Positions 53,508-64,000 of a DNA stretch of 64,000 nt are shown here, piece after piece; position 1 is the stretch's first letter; each line of letters starts with the position of its first letter. Origin of the DNA: Bacteroidota bacterium (GTDB taxonomy: Bacteria > Bacteroidota > Ignavibacteria > UBA10030 > UBA8401); assembly GCA_027622375.1 (NCBI GenBank), contig JAQCAB010000007.1:1-64000 (forward strand), read 5' to 3'. The notes under the pieces are model-generated. The model was not told the DNA's origin, did no database searches, and saw nothing but the letters and a program-made list of their open reading frames with translations. Made by a program: the position numbers and the translations under genes.

Positions 53508-55007
53508 CTAACTCATCCAATTTGAGTTTTGAATTGGATTCCATTTTATTGTAGTTTTTTTAAGTTTTGTAAAAAACTCAATTGAACTTTTCCCTGTAAT
53601 ATCACCTACTCCAAATTTTGAAGAATTCCATCCACCAAAAGAAAATGGCTCTCTGGGGACAGGAACCCCGATATTTACACCAATCATTCCCGCGCTTGCG
53701 TTTTGCATAATATAATTTGCAACTGCTCCATCTTGAGTGTAAACAGAAGCTGCATTTCCATATTCAGATTTTTTTTGAATTGATAAACCTTCATCAATAT
53801 TTTTTGCTCTAATAATTACTATAACTGGCCCAAAAACTTCTTCTGTTGCAATTTTCATTTCAGGTTTAACAAAATCGATTACAGTTGGGCCAACAAAATA
53901 TCCATTTTCTTTTCCATTAACTTTAACATTTCGTCCATCAACTAAAATTTTTGCACCATTTTTTTCAGCTTCAGTTATATATTTTTCAATTCTTGTTTTT
54001 GCTTCTTCAGAAATAACGGCGCCCAAAGTTTTTCCAGGAATAAATTTTTTAACTTCTTCGCAAAGTTGATTTATTATTTTATCAACTTGCCCAACTGCAA
54101 CAATTGCAGAGGCAGCCATGCATCTTTGCCCAGCGCACCCCGACATTGAAAGTGCAATATTTGTAGATGCCATTTCAATATTTGCATCAGGCATAACAAA
54201 TAAATGATTTTTTGCTCCACCTAAACATAAAGCTCGTTTTAGCTTTTGTGTCGATTTTTGATAAACTATTTTAGCAACTCTTGTTGATCCGACAAAAGTT
54301 ACTGCATCTATATCAGAATGATTGCAAATTAAATCAACAATTTTTTCAGTCCCATGAATAATGTTAAAAACTCCATCTGGTAATCCACTTTCTTTTAAAA
54401 GTTCAGCAATCCTGAGTGAACTTAATGGAACTTGTTGCGATGGTTTTACTAGAATTGTGTTTCCCAAAACAAGTGAATTCGGGATTGTCCAATGAGGAAC
54501 CATACTTGGAAAATTAAATGGGACAATACTTGCAACTACTCCAATTGGAAATTTATCAATTCTGCATTCAACACCTTTACTTACTTCAAGAATTTCGCCT
54601 GTAATTAATTGTGGTATTGAACATGCAAATTCACTTAACTCAATTGCTTTTTCAATTTCAGCTTTTGCTTCAGAGAATATTTTTCCATTTTCTTCTTGAA
54701 TTAAATTTGAAAGTTCTGTTATATTTTTTTCAAGAAGAGTTTTATATTTATAAAATATTTGCGCTCTTTCTTTAATTGGTGTTTGCGACCAATTTTTAAA
54801 TGCAATTTTTGCAGATTTAATTGCGCTCTCTAATTCTGTTGTGGTTGATAGTGGAACTTTTGCAATCACTTCTCCAAGTGATGGGTTAATTACATTGAGA
54901 TGTTCTTTTGAAACTGATGATTGGAAATTACCATCATAAAAATTTTGAACGATATTTTCAGAATTTATATTTTCAATTCCAAATGGAAGACTTGAAACTA
55001 TTTTCAT
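53508..55007 (-). CDS. mmsA: CoA-acylating methylmalonate/malonate-semialdehyde dehydrogenase
   Basis: 499 residues of the ALDH superfamily, acylating branch. Landmarks: PFNFPSMVPHWTIPNSLVLGNT, FVGSTRVAKIVY, LCLGGAKNHLFVMPDAN (where the general-base Glu of other ALDHs is replaced, as expected) and catalytic Cys in GCAGQRCMAAS. It converts malonate or methylmalonate semialdehyde with CoA and NAD to acetyl- or propionyl-CoA, in valine, beta-alanine or inositol breakdown. It converges on the P1 peptidase gene (2 bp apart) and overlaps the upstream secreted-protein gene by 4 bp. Confidence 0.92.
   Translation of the reverse strand: MKIVSSLPFGIENINSENIVQNFYDGNFQSSVSKEHLNVINPSLGEVIAKVPLSTTTELESAIKSAKIAFKNWSQTPIKERAQIFYKYKTLLEKNITELSNLIQEENGKIFSEAKAEIEKAIELSEFACSIPQLITGEILEVSKGVECRIDKFPIGVVASIVPFNFPSMVPHWTIPNSLVLGNTILVKPSQQVPLSSLRIAELLKESGLPDGVFNIIHGTEKIVDLICNHSDIDAVTFVGSTRVAKIVYQKSTQKLKRALCLGGAKNHLFVMPDANIEMASTNIALSMSGCAGQRCMAASAIVAVGQVDKIINQLCEEVKKFIPGKTLGAVISEEAKTRIEKYITEAEKNGAKILVDGRNVKVNGKENGYFVGPTVIDFVKPEMKIATEEVFGPVIVIIRAKNIDEGLSIQKKSEYGNAASVYTQDGAVANYIMQNASAGMIGVNIGVPVPREPFSFGGWNSSKFGVGDITGKSSIEFFTKLKKTTIKWNPIQNSNWMS
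53515..53539. terminator. Terminator-like hairpin between convergent genes
   Basis: ATCCAATT (53515-53522) pairs with AATTGGAT (53532-53539) over a 9-base loop inside the 3' end of the dehydrogenase gene. T-rich sequence follows on the plus strand. It could end the aminotransferase-P1 peptidase transcript. Confidence 0.35.
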
Positions 55008-55753
55008 AAAAAATACAGTGAGGTATTTGTCCAGTATGTATTAAAATTTATTTTAGAATTTTTTACTAATTTAATATGGGCAAATAAAATTGGATTTTTA
55101 TTTGGTGATGAAAATTTAATTTCTCCATTATTATTTGTATAAACTAATTTTGTTTTTCCATTTGATAAAATTCTGATGGCTCCCTTTTTTACAATAATTC
55201 CATTTTCGTAAAGTGTTGCAATTCCATTATATTTATTTTTTTTAACTGAAACATTTTTAATTACAATTTCAAGTGGTAATCCAAGTAGTGAATCTGATAC
55301 ACTATTTGAAGTTGCAGCAACAGTTTTTAAAATTCTTTCATAAACTTCATAAACAGAATCCACTCCAGGCTCTAAAGTTTTTTTAAGATTATCACCTGTT
55401 ATTCCGAGCTCATGCATAAAATATTGAGTTGCACTTTTACGCGGTAATGTTATATCGCGAGGTTGTACTTTTACTGCTGCGATTATTGAATTACTTGTTT
55501 CCACTTCGCATAAAGTTGTACTATCTGGAGATATTTTGTTTGGTTCAATTTTTCCGATTGATGGCGAAGCTACAATTAGATCAAACAATCTTGTATGGTT
55601 TTTGATTGGCACAACTTCTTTGGTTTCAAAATATGATGCAACAACCGGTTTAATTTCAATTCCAGTTTTAGCTTTATTCCATTTTGCTTTTAAATATGCA
55701 TCGTGTGCAAAAATTGATCCAGTAAATAAAATAATTAAAATTAATTTTTTCAT
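55004..55753 (-). CDS. Secreted protein resembling DUF4198 (NikM-like)
   Basis: 249 residues with signal peptide (KKLILIILFTGSIFA) followed at once by HDAYLKAKW, the His-Asp start common to DUF4198/NikM-type periplasmic proteins. The mature part looks like two beta domains: one with the TRLFDLIVASPSIGKIEP section, then GIATLYENGIIVKKGAIRILSNGKTKLVYTNNNGEIKF, which resembles a carboxypeptidase-regulatory-like fold. The N-terminal His could bind a metal. Function unknown. It lies 4 bp after the esterase-like gene and overlaps the dehydrogenase by 4 bp. Confidence 0.68.
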   Translation of the reverse strand: MKKLILIILFTGSIFAHDAYLKAKWNKAKTGIEIKPVVASYFETKEVVPIKNHTRLFDLIVASPSIGKIEPNKISPDSTTLCEVETSNSIIAAVKVQPRDITLPRKSATQYFMHELGITGDNLKKTLEPGVDSVYEVYERILKTVAATSNSVSDSLLGLPLEIVIKNVSVKKNKYNGIATLYENGIIVKKGAIRILSNGKTKLVYTNNNGEIKFSSPNKNPILFAHIKLVKNSKINFNTYWTNTSLYFL

Positions 55754-55757
55754 AGTT

Positions 55758-57467
55758 TTAATATCTCCAACTTTTTAAATCGGCACCTTTTGGCGCAGAT
55801 TCTTCGATTCGTTTAATAATTTTTGGAACATACATTGTATTATATCTCAAACGTGAAATATAATTTGGATTTTCATGATCTCCATTCCAACAATGTTCTG
55901 CTCGATCTCCATAATCAACTTCGCCATCATAAAAAGGATCTTTAGTATTTTTTAGAAAATCTTCAGTTAAATAAACAGCATTATTTAAATAATAATTATC
56001 CATATCGCCGCAATAAATATGAATTTTACCTTTTAATTTTGGACCTAATTTTTCCCAATCTCTTTCTAAGATATATCTGAGATCATAATTTTCTTTCCAA
56101 TATTCTGCAACTGTTGAATCAATTTCACCTGTATATTTATTCCAAATTGGTTTTGGATATCCATCACTTGCTTGAGGAGAATAAGTTGCTTCCCAAATAT
56201 CAAATTGATCTCCACTTCTTGATTTCGTTCCCAAAGCAAGTTCACGATGGTTCATTTGTTTTACAGTTGCACTTATTTGACCAAGATAGTTTCTATGGCC
56301 GGGACGATCCAATTTTTTAAATTGACTTTCGTATTCGTAAGCATTTTTATTTTTATAAATATCAACAGTCGTGTAACTTCTAAAATCAATTGGATCGGGA
56401 CAAGCTGCAAAACATCCGTTATATTCATCGGGATAAAATACTTGCGCAGCTAAAGCTTCCCATCCACCTGTTGAGCCACCATATAAAAATCGAGACCATC
56501 CTTCTCCTATTCCTCTAAATTTTTTTTCGATATATGGAATTAATTCATAAGTAATTGCATCACCATATGGACCTTGACTTGCTGAATTTACTGCATACGA
56601 ATCATCATAATATGGTGTTGCATGCTGAATTTCAATAATTATAAATCGAGGAAAATTTTTGCTTGTCCAAGTCTTATAAAAATTATATGCCTCCTCTTGA
56701 ACTATTTTGTTATAACCATAAATTTTAAATCTATCACTATAATCAGTTGTTGAAATATTTGAATCTGGTGGAGTTTCCCTAAATCCTCCAAAATCACTTG
56801 GGAAGTGTCCATGAAAAATCATTAAAGGATATTTTGCTTCGGGATGATTTTCAAAACCATCGGGTAATAAAATATGTGCTCCTAAAAAAGTTGGCCTTCC
56901 CCAAAATTCAGTTAAAAGTTTACTTTGCATTTTAATATGCTTAATAAATTTTGAATCTTTTGGCTCAACAATTTCTGGAATTTTTATATCCATTAAAATT
57001 GAGATTGCTTCTTTACCAGAGTGAGATATTTTTATTTTTTGAGGTTTGCTATAAAAATTTCCTGGTTTTGTATTCCAATGTTGCCCTTCCCATTTATCTG
57101 GTGGGAGTTTAACTTTATGTCCCGTTTTTAAATTAAAAGTTTCGTATCTATTTATTAAAGCTTGAACAAAATATTCTCCTTCGGGAATATTTTTGAAAGA
57201 TTCAATCGGATAACCAAATGCATTTTCATCAAAAACAATTTCTTCACCAGCTTTAAAATTTTCTACATCCATACCAAAAACAATTTGAGTTGTTAGAGCA
57301 TCGCTTATTTGAAATCGTGGTTCTGATTTATCATTTGTTGCAACCAAAAGTAATAATCTTCCATCTTGACTTTTTGATTCTAAACTTTTTGGAAATGATA
57401 TTTTAAACTGAATTGCAAAAACTGTTTGAATAAATATTAACGATAATATGAGTAAGTATTTTTTCAT
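55758..57467 (-). CDS. Secreted alpha/beta-hydrolase (putative esterase)
   Basis: 569 residues with a signal peptide (KKYLLILSLIFIQTVFA). An N-terminal beta domain (about 20-180) precedes the hydrolase. The nucleophile elbow is LYGGSTGGWEALAAQVFYP (Ser in GGSTGG), the acid is probably in CGDMDNYYLNNAV, and the His in HCWNGDH. The fold recalls feruloyl-esterase/D-like putative esterases. Long insertions around 270-330 and 380-450 are unusual. Substrate unknown. It begins the unit that continues with the DUF4198-like and dehydrogenase genes. Confidence 0.8.
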   Translation of the reverse strand: MKKYLLILSLIFIQTVFAIQFKISFPKSLESKSQDGRLLLLVATNDKSEPRFQISDALTTQIVFGMDVENFKAGEEIVFDENAFGYPIESFKNIPEGEYFVQALINRYETFNLKTGHKVKLPPDKWEGQHWNTKPGNFYSKPQKIKISHSGKEAISILMDIKIPEIVEPKDSKFIKHIKMQSKLLTEFWGRPTFLGAHILLPDGFENHPEAKYPLMIFHGHFPSDFGGFRETPPDSNISTTDYSDRFKIYGYNKIVQEEAYNFYKTWTSKNFPRFIIIEIQHATPYYDDSYAVNSASQGPYGDAITYELIPYIEKKFRGIGEGWSRFLYGGSTGGWEALAAQVFYPDEYNGCFAACPDPIDFRSYTTVDIYKNKNAYEYESQFKKLDRPGHRNYLGQISATVKQMNHRELALGTKSRSGDQFDIWEATYSPQASDGYPKPIWNKYTGEIDSTVAEYWKENYDLRYILERDWEKLGPKLKGKIHIYCGDMDNYYLNNAVYLTEDFLKNTKDPFYDGEVDYGDRAEHCWNGDHENPNYISRLRYNTMYVPKIIKRIEESAPKGADLKSWRY

Positions 57468-57492
57468 TTTTTGATAAATTAAAAGTTTATGG

Positions 57493-57681
57493 TTATGGTT
57501 TTAGAATTATTTCGATCCACCAGTTAAATTGAATTGCTTCTGCAAAAGCATTCAATCTCTCCGGAACAAAAAAATAATCAACCTGTTCAAATGATCTTTG
57601 TAAAACTTCGTTATTATTATATTGCGGAAATAAATTTTGCGATGAGGAAAGTAAAAGGAGAAATAAAAAATATTTTTTCAT
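57493..57681 (-). CDS. Small secreted protein of unknown function (possible gene remnant)
   Basis: 62 residues from ATG 57681 (a TTG two codons upstream is also in frame). A signal peptide (KKYFLFLLLLSSSQNLFPQ) is followed by only about 40 residues (NEVLQRSFEQVDYFFVPERLNAF...). The abrupt end after a strong export signal suggests either a short secreted peptide or the 5' remnant of a longer gene. No family recognised. It sits between the symporter and esterase genes on the same strand. Confidence 0.5.
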   Translation of the reverse strand: MKKYFLFLLLLSSSQNLFPQYNNNEVLQRSFEQVDYFFVPERLNAFAEAIQFNWWIEIILKP

Positions 57682-57724
57682 TCTCAAGTAATTTAAATCA
57701 AACTAAGAAATAAATAAACAAAAA

Positions 57725-58929
57725 TCAGACATTAAGTTCACCTTCCCATCTTGCAATTACAGCGCTTGCCAAACAATTCCCGATAACATTTACTGCGGTT
57801 CTTCCCATATCTAAAATTTCATCTACTCCAAGAATAATTGCAACACCTTCGAGCGGCAGACCAAAACTTGCAAGCGTTCCAGCTAAAATTACAAGTGATG
57901 CTCTGGGAACCCCAGCAACACCTTTACTCGTCACCATTAATGATAACATCATCAAAATTTGAGTTTCAATTGAAAGTTGAATGTTTGCAGCTTGAGCTAC
58001 AAAAATTGCTGCAAGAGATAAATACAAAGTGCTTCCATCTAAATTAAATCCGTAACCAGTGGGGATTACAAATGAAACAATTCTTCTCGGGACTCCAAAT
58101 TTTTCCATCACCTCCATTGCTTTAGGCAATGCAGCTTCGCTACTTGTAGTTGAAAAAGCAATTATTGCCGGTTCTTTAACTGTTGCAATAAATTTTTTTA
58201 TTGGGATTCTCGCAATCAACATTACTGAACCTAAAACAAAAACAACAAATACAATTAATGCTCCATACAATGTTAAAATTAAAAGTCCGAGATTTAATAA
58301 AATACCAATTCCTTTGCTTCCAACTGTTACAGCAATTGCAGCACCAACTCCGATTGGTGCAAACTTCATAACAAGCGAAGTAAATTTAAACATTGTTTCA
58401 GCAAGTGAGTCGCAAAAATTTAAAATTACTGAACGCTTTTCATCTTTAATTGATGCAAGAGCAATACTGAATAAAACTGAGAATAAAACAATTTGCAAAA
58501 CCTCGCCATGCGCCATTGCCTCAATTATACTTTGCGGGATTATATGCGAAATTATTTCTGAAAAGGATTGTTTTTTTGCAGCAAATTCTGCAACATTTGG
58601 ATCTACTGCTAAATCAACTCCAACTCCTGGTTGAGTTAAATTGACAGCAAATAATCCAATAAAAAGTGCAATTGTGGTAACAACTTCAAAATAAATCAGG
58701 GATTTTATTCCCATTCTTCCAACTTGTTTTAAATTTCCATGGCCAGCAATTCCTAAAATTAAAGTTGAAAATATCAATGGAGCAATTATTGATTTTATTA
58801 ATCTGATAAAAATCGTGCTGAGTGGTTTTAATGAAGTTCCAAAATTTGGAAATAACCATCCAATTAAAAGACCAACTGTAATCCCCACAAAGATCCATTT
58901 TGTTAAAGTTAGTTTTGGGAATTTCATTT

Positions 58930-58933
<4 letters not shown>
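57725..58933 (-). CDS. Dicarboxylate/amino acid:cation symporter (GltP/DctA family)
   Basis: 402 residues, eight membrane helices plus two re-entrant hairpins. Family signatures: IAFSTTSSEAALPKAMEVMEKFGVP (HP1), GYGFNLDGSTLYLSLAAIFVAQAANI (TM7), LMVTSKGVAGVPRASLVILAGTLASFGLP (HP2) and DEILDMGRTAVNVIGNCLASAVIARWEGEL (TM8, with the substrate-binding Asp/Arg section). It would import glutamate, aspartate or C4-dicarboxylates with protons or sodium. The start overlaps the stop of the M1 peptidase gene by 4 bp, so both are co-translated, a natural link between peptide digestion and uptake. Confidence 0.93.
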
Positions 58934-61937
<3,004 letters not shown>

Positions 61938-62618
61938 TTAATTGAGCGAAGTGCAATAACGATTATAAATTCCATCAAGGAATGTATTTATCGCAAGGCA
62001 TGAATCTTTTGCAGCTTTTATTGTTTTGGATTCCATTTCGGAAGTTGAAACATTTTCTTTTAAAATATTTTTTTGAACATCTGAATGTTGGATATCTGCA
62101 ACTTCATGAACAGAAAAATATTTTAATCCATCTTCTGAATTAATCCCATAAAAATTTTTTAATCCATCAATTTTTACTTTTGCAACTTCCGGTATTTGAG
62201 ATTCATAAGCATATAATGCTGCAACTCCCTCTTGAAAATTTTCACTTCTCGAAAGGCGTCTGAATTCTTTTAAAGTTGTTTCTGTCTCCGGAAAAAGTTT
62301 TGTGTTTTTTGCATCATCTTCAGTTACACCGAGTGAATTACAAAATTTAACCCAAAGTGATGGGTGATTTTCATTCCCATTTTCTTCTTCCATTAAATTT
62401 TCGAGTAATTGTTGTCTAATTTTTAATGATGGAGTATTTGAATGAATTGCACTTATAAAAGTTGGGAATTCCATCATAAAATGATAATACTGTTTTGCAT
62501 ATTCCTGCAATGCTTCTTTTGATAATTTCCCTTCGTTCCAAGTTACATAAAAAGGATGATTGAGCATTTTGTTTTGTTCAATTGTTGAATTTATTTTTTG
62601 TGTGAATGTTGTTTCCAT
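61938..62618 (-). CDS. CADD-like haem-oxygenase-fold diiron protein, candidate self-sacrificing pABA synthase
   Basis: 226 residues, all-helical TenA/PqqC-like fold. By eye it aligns with Chlamydia CADD at a constant offset of three residues. All CADD key positions that I recall are kept: Tyr24 (CADD Tyr27, the sacrificed side chain), iron ligands Glu78, His85, Glu139, His171, Asp175, His178, plus Tyr138 and Lys149 (CADD Lys152). CADD makes p-aminobenzoate from its own tyrosine, replacing PabABC in folate synthesis. It is encoded 9 bp before tpl. Alternatives within the fold include other diiron oxidases or PqqC-like proteins, but the motif set fits CADD best. Confidence 0.82.
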   Translation of the reverse strand: METTFTQKINSTIEQNKMLNHPFYVTWNEGKLSKEALQEYAKQYYHFMMEFPTFISAIHSNTPSLKIRQQLLENLMEEENGNENHPSLWVKFCNSLGVTEDDAKNTKLFPETETTLKEFRRLSRSENFQEGVAALYAYESQIPEVAKVKIDGLKNFYGINSEDGLKYFSVHEVADIQHSDVQKNILKENVSTSEMESKTIKAAKDSCLAINTFLDGIYNRYCTSLN

Positions 62619-62680
62619 ATTTTTTCCTTTATTTTTTTTAGTCCAATAAATTAAATTAAATCTTTATTTATTTCAAGTTA

Positions 62681-63916
62681 TTAATCTTTATATAGTAAAA
62701 ATTTATTTCTGAGTTTGGCGAAATTATCAACTTCATTTTTCCATTTATTGCTTATTTTAAGATAATCGCTTCCCTTTAAAATGCCTTCTCTTACAAATGA
62801 ATTTCCGGCAAGTCGATCGAACCGTTTATTAGAAAATTTAAATTCACTTGGATACATTTTTTGTAAAATTGTTAAAACCGCAATTCCTGTTTTAATCGGT
62901 TGAAATAAATTTCTTCTGGTTACTTGAATAAAAACTCCGTTACAAGCTTCTCCATTATATTTTGTTGCATTACTTATTCCAGAATTATCAATTGGTGTAT
63001 AACTTTTTGGAACAAATTTAACTCCACTAAGTTTTAAAGAATTTAATTCAGTTGCAAATTTTTCTGAATCAATCCACGGCGCGCCAATAGTTTCAAATGG
63101 GTTTTCAGTGCCTCTTCCTTCGCTAACATTTGTTCCTTCAATCAAACATAAACCGGGATAAATTGCAGCGGTCTTCATTGTTTTCATATTCGGAGAAAGT
63201 TGCAACCAATTTAAATTTGTTTCATCATACCACATCGATCTCCGCCATCCATCAACTTTTACAACTGTTAAATTTGCTTTAATATTATTTTTTAAAAATC
63301 CTGAATTATTTGCCAGGATTGCTAATTCTCCCAAGGTCATTCCATGTTGAATTGGGATTGGAATTATCCCAACAAAAGATTTTAATGAATCAATCATTAA
63401 AGGGCCATCAACAACAGTTCCTCTAATCGGATTTGGACGATCCAAAATAATTATTGGAATATTATTTTCTGCTGCAGCTTCGATCGATAAAATCATTGTG
63501 CTTAAATAAGTATAAAATCTTGCGCCAACATCTTGAATATCAAATAACAATAAATCAATATTTTTTAATTTTTCAGCAGATGGTTTATTTTGATTTCCAT
63601 AAAGTGAAAAAATTGGGATTCCAGTTTTCTCATCAATTGAATCTTTAATATTCCCCTCAAAAGTTAATCCACGAATTCCATGCTCGGGACCAAAAAGTGC
63701 TGCAATTTTTACATTTTCTAATTTTTGAAGTTCATCAATTAAATGTTCACCGGTAGAAAGCAGTGCTGTATGATTTGTAATGACACCAATATTTTTACCT
63801 TCAATTAAATATTTTTCTTCGTTGATAATTTTATCGGCGCCAACTTTTATTTGAGAAGGTTGACTAAAAAGAAAATCAAAAACAAAAATAAAAAACAATA
63901 AATTTTTTTTTAACAT
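62681..63916 (-). CDS. namZ: Secreted NamZ-like exo-beta-N-acetylmuramidase (DUF1343/GH171)
   Basis: 411 residues with signal peptide (KKNLLFFIFVFDFLFSQ). DUF1343 landmarks: GKNIGVITNHTALLSTGEHLIDEL, ALFGPEHGIRG, GIPIFSLYGNQNKPSAEKLKNIDLLLFDIQDVGARFYTYLSTM, LDRPNPIRGTVVDGPL and EGTNVSEGRGTENPFETIGAPWI. Characterised family members remove N-acetylmuramic acid from the non-reducing end of peptidoglycan fragments. Here it could serve cell-wall recycling or feeding on other bacteria. A 62-bp gap separates it from the CADD-like gene. Confidence 0.9.
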   Translation of the reverse strand: MLKKNLLFFIFVFDFLFSQPSQIKVGADKIINEEKYLIEGKNIGVITNHTALLSTGEHLIDELQKLENVKIAALFGPEHGIRGLTFEGNIKDSIDEKTGIPIFSLYGNQNKPSAEKLKNIDLLLFDIQDVGARFYTYLSTMILSIEAAAENNIPIIILDRPNPIRGTVVDGPLMIDSLKSFVGIIPIPIQHGMTLGELAILANNSGFLKNNIKANLTVVKVDGWRRSMWYDETNLNWLQLSPNMKTMKTAAIYPGLCLIEGTNVSEGRGTENPFETIGAPWIDSEKFATELNSLKLSGVKFVPKSYTPIDNSGISNATKYNGEACNGVFIQVTRRNLFQPIKTGIAVLTILQKMYPSEFKFSNKRFDRLAGNSFVREGILKGSDYLKISNKWKNEVDNFAKLRNKFLLYKD

Positions 63917-63943
63917 AAATTTTTAATTAAAATAAGAAGAAAG

Positions 63944-64000
63944 TTATCTTTTTACTTCTACTTTTGCTCCGTTAATTATTTCTTCCACAACCGAAGGATC
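63944..64000 (-). CDS. C-terminal end of an unidentified gene (5' end outside window)
   Basis: The last 18 codons of a minus-strand frame (DPSVVEEIINGAKVEVKR) end at TAA 63946-63944, 27 bp before the namZ start. The segment is too short to assign. It is probably the upstream member of the namZ unit. Confidence 0.6.
   Translation of the reverse strand, partial: DPSVVEEIINGAKVEVKR

Noticed and set aside
58059-58634. 191-codon plus-strand open frame inside the symporter gene.
   Set aside because: It is fully antisense to a conserved transporter with all signature motifs; its Ile/Thr/Asn-rich translation is a strand shadow.

Overview
The window is AT-rich, densely coded bacterial chromosome. 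Its gene set suggests the Bacteroidota/Chlorobi side of the tree, with Ignavibacteria-type bacteria as my best guess. This rests on the GroEL Gly/Met tail, zinc-ribbon bL28 and bS18, the runs pgsA-pgpA-cinA-thpR-recA-recX and prs-rplY-rpsF-rpsR-rplI, many secreted M1 peptidases, lipoproteins and TonB receptors, and heavy A/T codon use. No species can be named. I see no tRNA, rRNA, CRISPR array, insertion sequence or prophage, and no gap over 300 bases without a gene.

Layout. (1) 1-7236: the 5' part of a secreted fibre-like protein (minus); a stray 81-bp remnant of an M1 peptidase gene; a small Cys/His secreted protein, a lipoprotein and a ZnuD-like TonB receptor, probably a metal-uptake set; the intact M1 peptidase; and a haem lipoprotein. 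(2) 15770-7226, minus: a degenerate Xer recombinase, leuS, two paralogous glycosyltransferases flanking an MsbA-like exporter, a DUF1844 protein, NAD kinase and a thioredoxin-like protein. (3) 15897-25360, plus: rpmB, phospholipid synthesis, cinA, thpR, recA, recX, a frameshifted AI-2E transporter, a PolB-exonuclease-like protein, prs and ribosomal genes ending in a strong terminator. (4) 37670-25483, minus: HtrA, purB, serine deaminase, an aldehyde dehydrogenase with lysine 6-aminotransferase (lysine catabolism), nadE, rsmI, CIRCE-controlled groES-groEL, an M24 peptidase and a methyltransferase. (5) 37779-41787, plus: transsulfuration pair (CBS and CGS/CGL), a carbonic-anhydrase-like protein and an EEP nuclease. 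(6) 49434-41797, minus: a TetR-HlyD-ATPase-TolC-ATPase-permease-permease export operon of YbhGFSR type, then a phospholipid methyltransferase. (7) 49528-64000: an amino-acid catabolism region with tryptophanase, a class III aminotransferase, a P1 aminopeptidase, a CoA-acylating semialdehyde dehydrogenase, tyrosine phenol-lyase, a second M1 peptidase, a dicarboxylate/amino-acid symporter, a CADD-like diiron protein and NamZ.

Taken together, the cell appears to live on peptides and amino acids. Secreted peptidases release amino acids, symporters import them, and PLP lyases, deaminases and aminotransferases feed pyruvate and CoA esters into central metabolism. The most interesting observation is a CADD-like protein that keeps every residue I recall for the self-sacrificing p-aminobenzoate synthase of Chlamydia, encoded 9 bp upstream of tyrosine phenol-lyase. 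Next are a Xer-family recombinase that has lost three of six catalytic positions, a possible beta-alanyl-peptide catabolic module, a duplicated operator at the TetR export operon, and two hairpins in the rpsF leader.
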